Origin: Mycoplasmopsis pullorum
Lineage (GTDB): Bacteria > Bacillota_I > Bacilli_A > Mycoplasmatales > Metamycoplasmataceae
Direction of reading: 5' to 3'
Assembly (NCBI RefSeq): GCF_001900245.1
Contig: NZ_CP017813.1
Location: 620,001-684,000 of the forward strand
DNA: 64,000 nt
In this document: piece after piece, positions 62,769 through 64,000 of the stretch
Layout of the letters: the number at the start of each line of letters is the position of its first letter
Numbering within the stretch: the first letter of the stretch is position 1
Notes under the pieces: generated by a model
Databases searched by the model: none
What the model saw: only the letters and a program-made list of their open reading frames with translations
Told to the model about the DNA's origin: nothing
Program-made: the position numbers and the translations under genes

Positions 62769-63624
62769 AATTGCAAACTTTTTTAAGAAAATCTACATTT
62801 ACATTATCCTTGCTTTTGTGTACATTCCGCTTTTAGCAGGGACTGTATTTTCATTTAATCAAACTTCAAAAAAAGGGACATTCACAACTACATTTAACCG
62901 TCCTACTTGAAATAACTGATTACACCTATTTGATTCAGAGCGTGATGTTGCACTAGTTAACTCAATTATTATTGCGATTGTTACTTCGGTTATAGTAATC
63001 GCAATTAGCTTAATTACAGTCTGATCAATCTACCGTCAAAGACAAAAAACCATTAAGGGGACAGTTACAGCTACTTCAAATATCCCACTTATCAATCCGG
63101 ACAATATCACTGCGATTGGGCTTGTTTTGGTTTTCGCAATCTTTTTTGGGATTATTAGTTCCGACTCTGAGGGGTTATGACGTGTAATTGTAGCTCACAC
63201 AGTTATGACCTTACCATATGGAATTTCGTTAATGCTACCACGTAGCGAAAAATTTAATAACAACCTGCTTGAAGCATCACAGGATCTGGGATACTCTGTG
63301 GTACGTTCATGATTTAAAACTTACTTTATTTACATGTTACCTTCGATTATTATGACTTTTGTGGTTTCAACCGTTTTAAGTTTTGATGATTTTATTATTA
63401 CTAGAACAGTTTCAAACACATCGACAATTGGACTTAAATTATATGAAGGTGCATTCGAATCTTGAGCTCTTGTTTTAGGGACTATTTTGTTATTTATTTC
63501 GTTATTAGGAAATATTATTTATGTATTTTCAAAACGTAAAAACCTTGTAGAAAGCGATAAAAATAAAAAACAAAGTATTTTTAAGAAACTATTTAAAAAG
63601 GTCAAAATTGGCAAAGATTCGTAA
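62761..63624 (+). CDS. potC: Spermidine/putrescine ABC transporter permease PotC
   Basis: A 287-residue second permease. First helix IYIYIILAFVYIPLLAGTVFSFN, EAA loop NNLLEASQDLGYSVVRSWFKTYF and LSFDDFIITRTVSNTSTIGLKLY (typical of PotC). Compared with PotC of other bacteria it has an insertion between helices 2 and 3 (RQRQKTIKGTVTATSNI region). The basic C-terminus ends KVKIGKDS and overlaps the potD start. Several TGA(Trp), so no long standard-code frame is visible. Confidence 0.86.
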
Positions 63625-64000
63625 AAGCAAGTTATTTAAATTAGCTTTCTATCTAGGTGGTATCGCTTTAGCAGGTACTATTTTAGGTACTACTTTAACA
63701 CTAAAAAGTCAAAAGAAATTTAAACCAAATTTTTACAATTATAAAGCATCGATGTCACACCGTTTAATTGATAGTCTCGCACAAACATTCAACTACAAAC
63801 AATTTAATGAAATTACTGAATTTACAACATCAATTATTAATAATAAAGCTGTGGCCGGAATTGGGACAGATTACTTAGCGGTGTCCCTAATCAAACAAAA
63901 TTTATTGAAAAAAATTGATTATGCTTCTTTATTAAATATTCCTGATTTAGACGAAAAAGACTATGAAGAAGCTTTAAAAGTTATTTTAACTAAAGAGACT
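63608..64000 (+). CDS. potD: Polyamine-binding protein PotD, N-terminal part (cut by the window edge)
   Basis: An open frame of 131 codons running off the right edge, overlapping potC by 17 bases. The first residues are MAKIRKSKLFK (from TTG at 63608, AAAAAGG upstream), then one membrane anchor (LAFYLGGIALAGTILGTTLTL), then a periplasmic-binding style region with FYNYKASMSHRLI and AVAGIGTDYLAVSLI, which fits PotD-type solute-binding proteins. No lipobox Cys; the anchor is a transmembrane helix. The start is inferred. The operon position supports PotD. Confidence 0.72.
   Translation, partial: MAKIRKSKLFKLAFYLGGIALAGTILGTTLTLKSQKKFKPNFYNYKASMSHRLIDSLAQTFNYKQFNEITEFTTSIINNKAVAGIGTDYLAVSLIKQNLLKKIDYASLLNIPDLDEKDYEEALKVILTKET

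Overview
The window comes from a mycoplasma (Mollicutes, translation table 4). It is AT-rich, the genes are tightly packed, and almost every long reading frame runs through in-frame TGA codons that must be read as tryptophan (for example alaS, rpoB, rpoC, gltX, gatA). Cell-wall genes are absent. Cys-anchored lipoproteins, a polyamine ABC transporter, GltX plus GatCAB, FakA/PlsX/PlsC lipid assembly and the nadD-yqeK fusion all fit a Mycoplasmopsis / M. hominis-group species. I cannot name the species from sequence alone.

Layout. 1-12.5 kb, + strand: SUF sulfur transfer (sufS, sufU), dinB, a nadD-yqeK fusion, an rluB-type pseudouridine synthase, a lipoprotein, rnhB, mnmA, alaS, ruvX, a degenerate methyltransferase-like membrane protein, greA and a deoxynucleoside kinase. 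12.5-22.8 kb: L10 leader, rplJ-rplL, rpoB-rpoC, rplM-rpsI, tRNA-Ile. 23.1-28.8 kb: a 1246-residue repeat lipoprotein, pgi and a DUF4256-like gene. 28.9-32.1 kb: minus-strand def plus a CvpA-like membrane protein, + strand rsmD, minus-strand recO. 32.2-38.8 kb, + strand: an Asp23-like protein, fakA, plsX, rnc, smc. 38.9-43 kb: tRNA-Ser (minus), a glycosyltransferase with a frameshift site, an RDD membrane protein, a UvrD/PcrA helicase. 43-53.9 kb: a degenerate EAL-like membrane protein, gltX, a DUF1934-like gene, acpS, plsC, scpA-scpB, an rluD-type synthase, gatCAB and a YihY-like membrane protein. 54-56.5 kb: an endonuclease I lipoprotein. 56.5-60.2 kb, minus: a heterodimeric ABC exporter. 60.3-64 kb: a short leader ORF, then potA-potB-potC-potD (potD cut by the window edge).

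How the genes work together. SufS/SufU supply sulfur and MnmA spends it on tRNA. GltX with GatCAB makes Gln-tRNA by transamidation. FakA, PlsX and PlsC turn host fatty acids into phosphatidic acid, while AcpS activates acyl carrier protein. SMC, ScpA and ScpB form one complete condensin. The surface nuclease and the deoxynucleoside kinase form a plausible path for scavenging host DNA.

Most notable signals: (1) several genes, including both repeat lipoproteins, def, rsmD, recO and a short ORF before potA, have a -10 box 6-9 bases before the ATG and no ribosome binding site, so their mRNAs look leaderless; (2) one ~100-residue domain recurs in two otherwise different lipoproteins, one carrying a nuclease; (3) the pentamer GGGAC is strongly over-represented, using rare codons in all three frames, but only in parts of the window; (4) a canonical -1 slippery heptamer sits at the end of the glycosyltransferase gene with an open -1 frame beyond it; (5) a short ORF and a hairpin precede the polyamine transporter operon.
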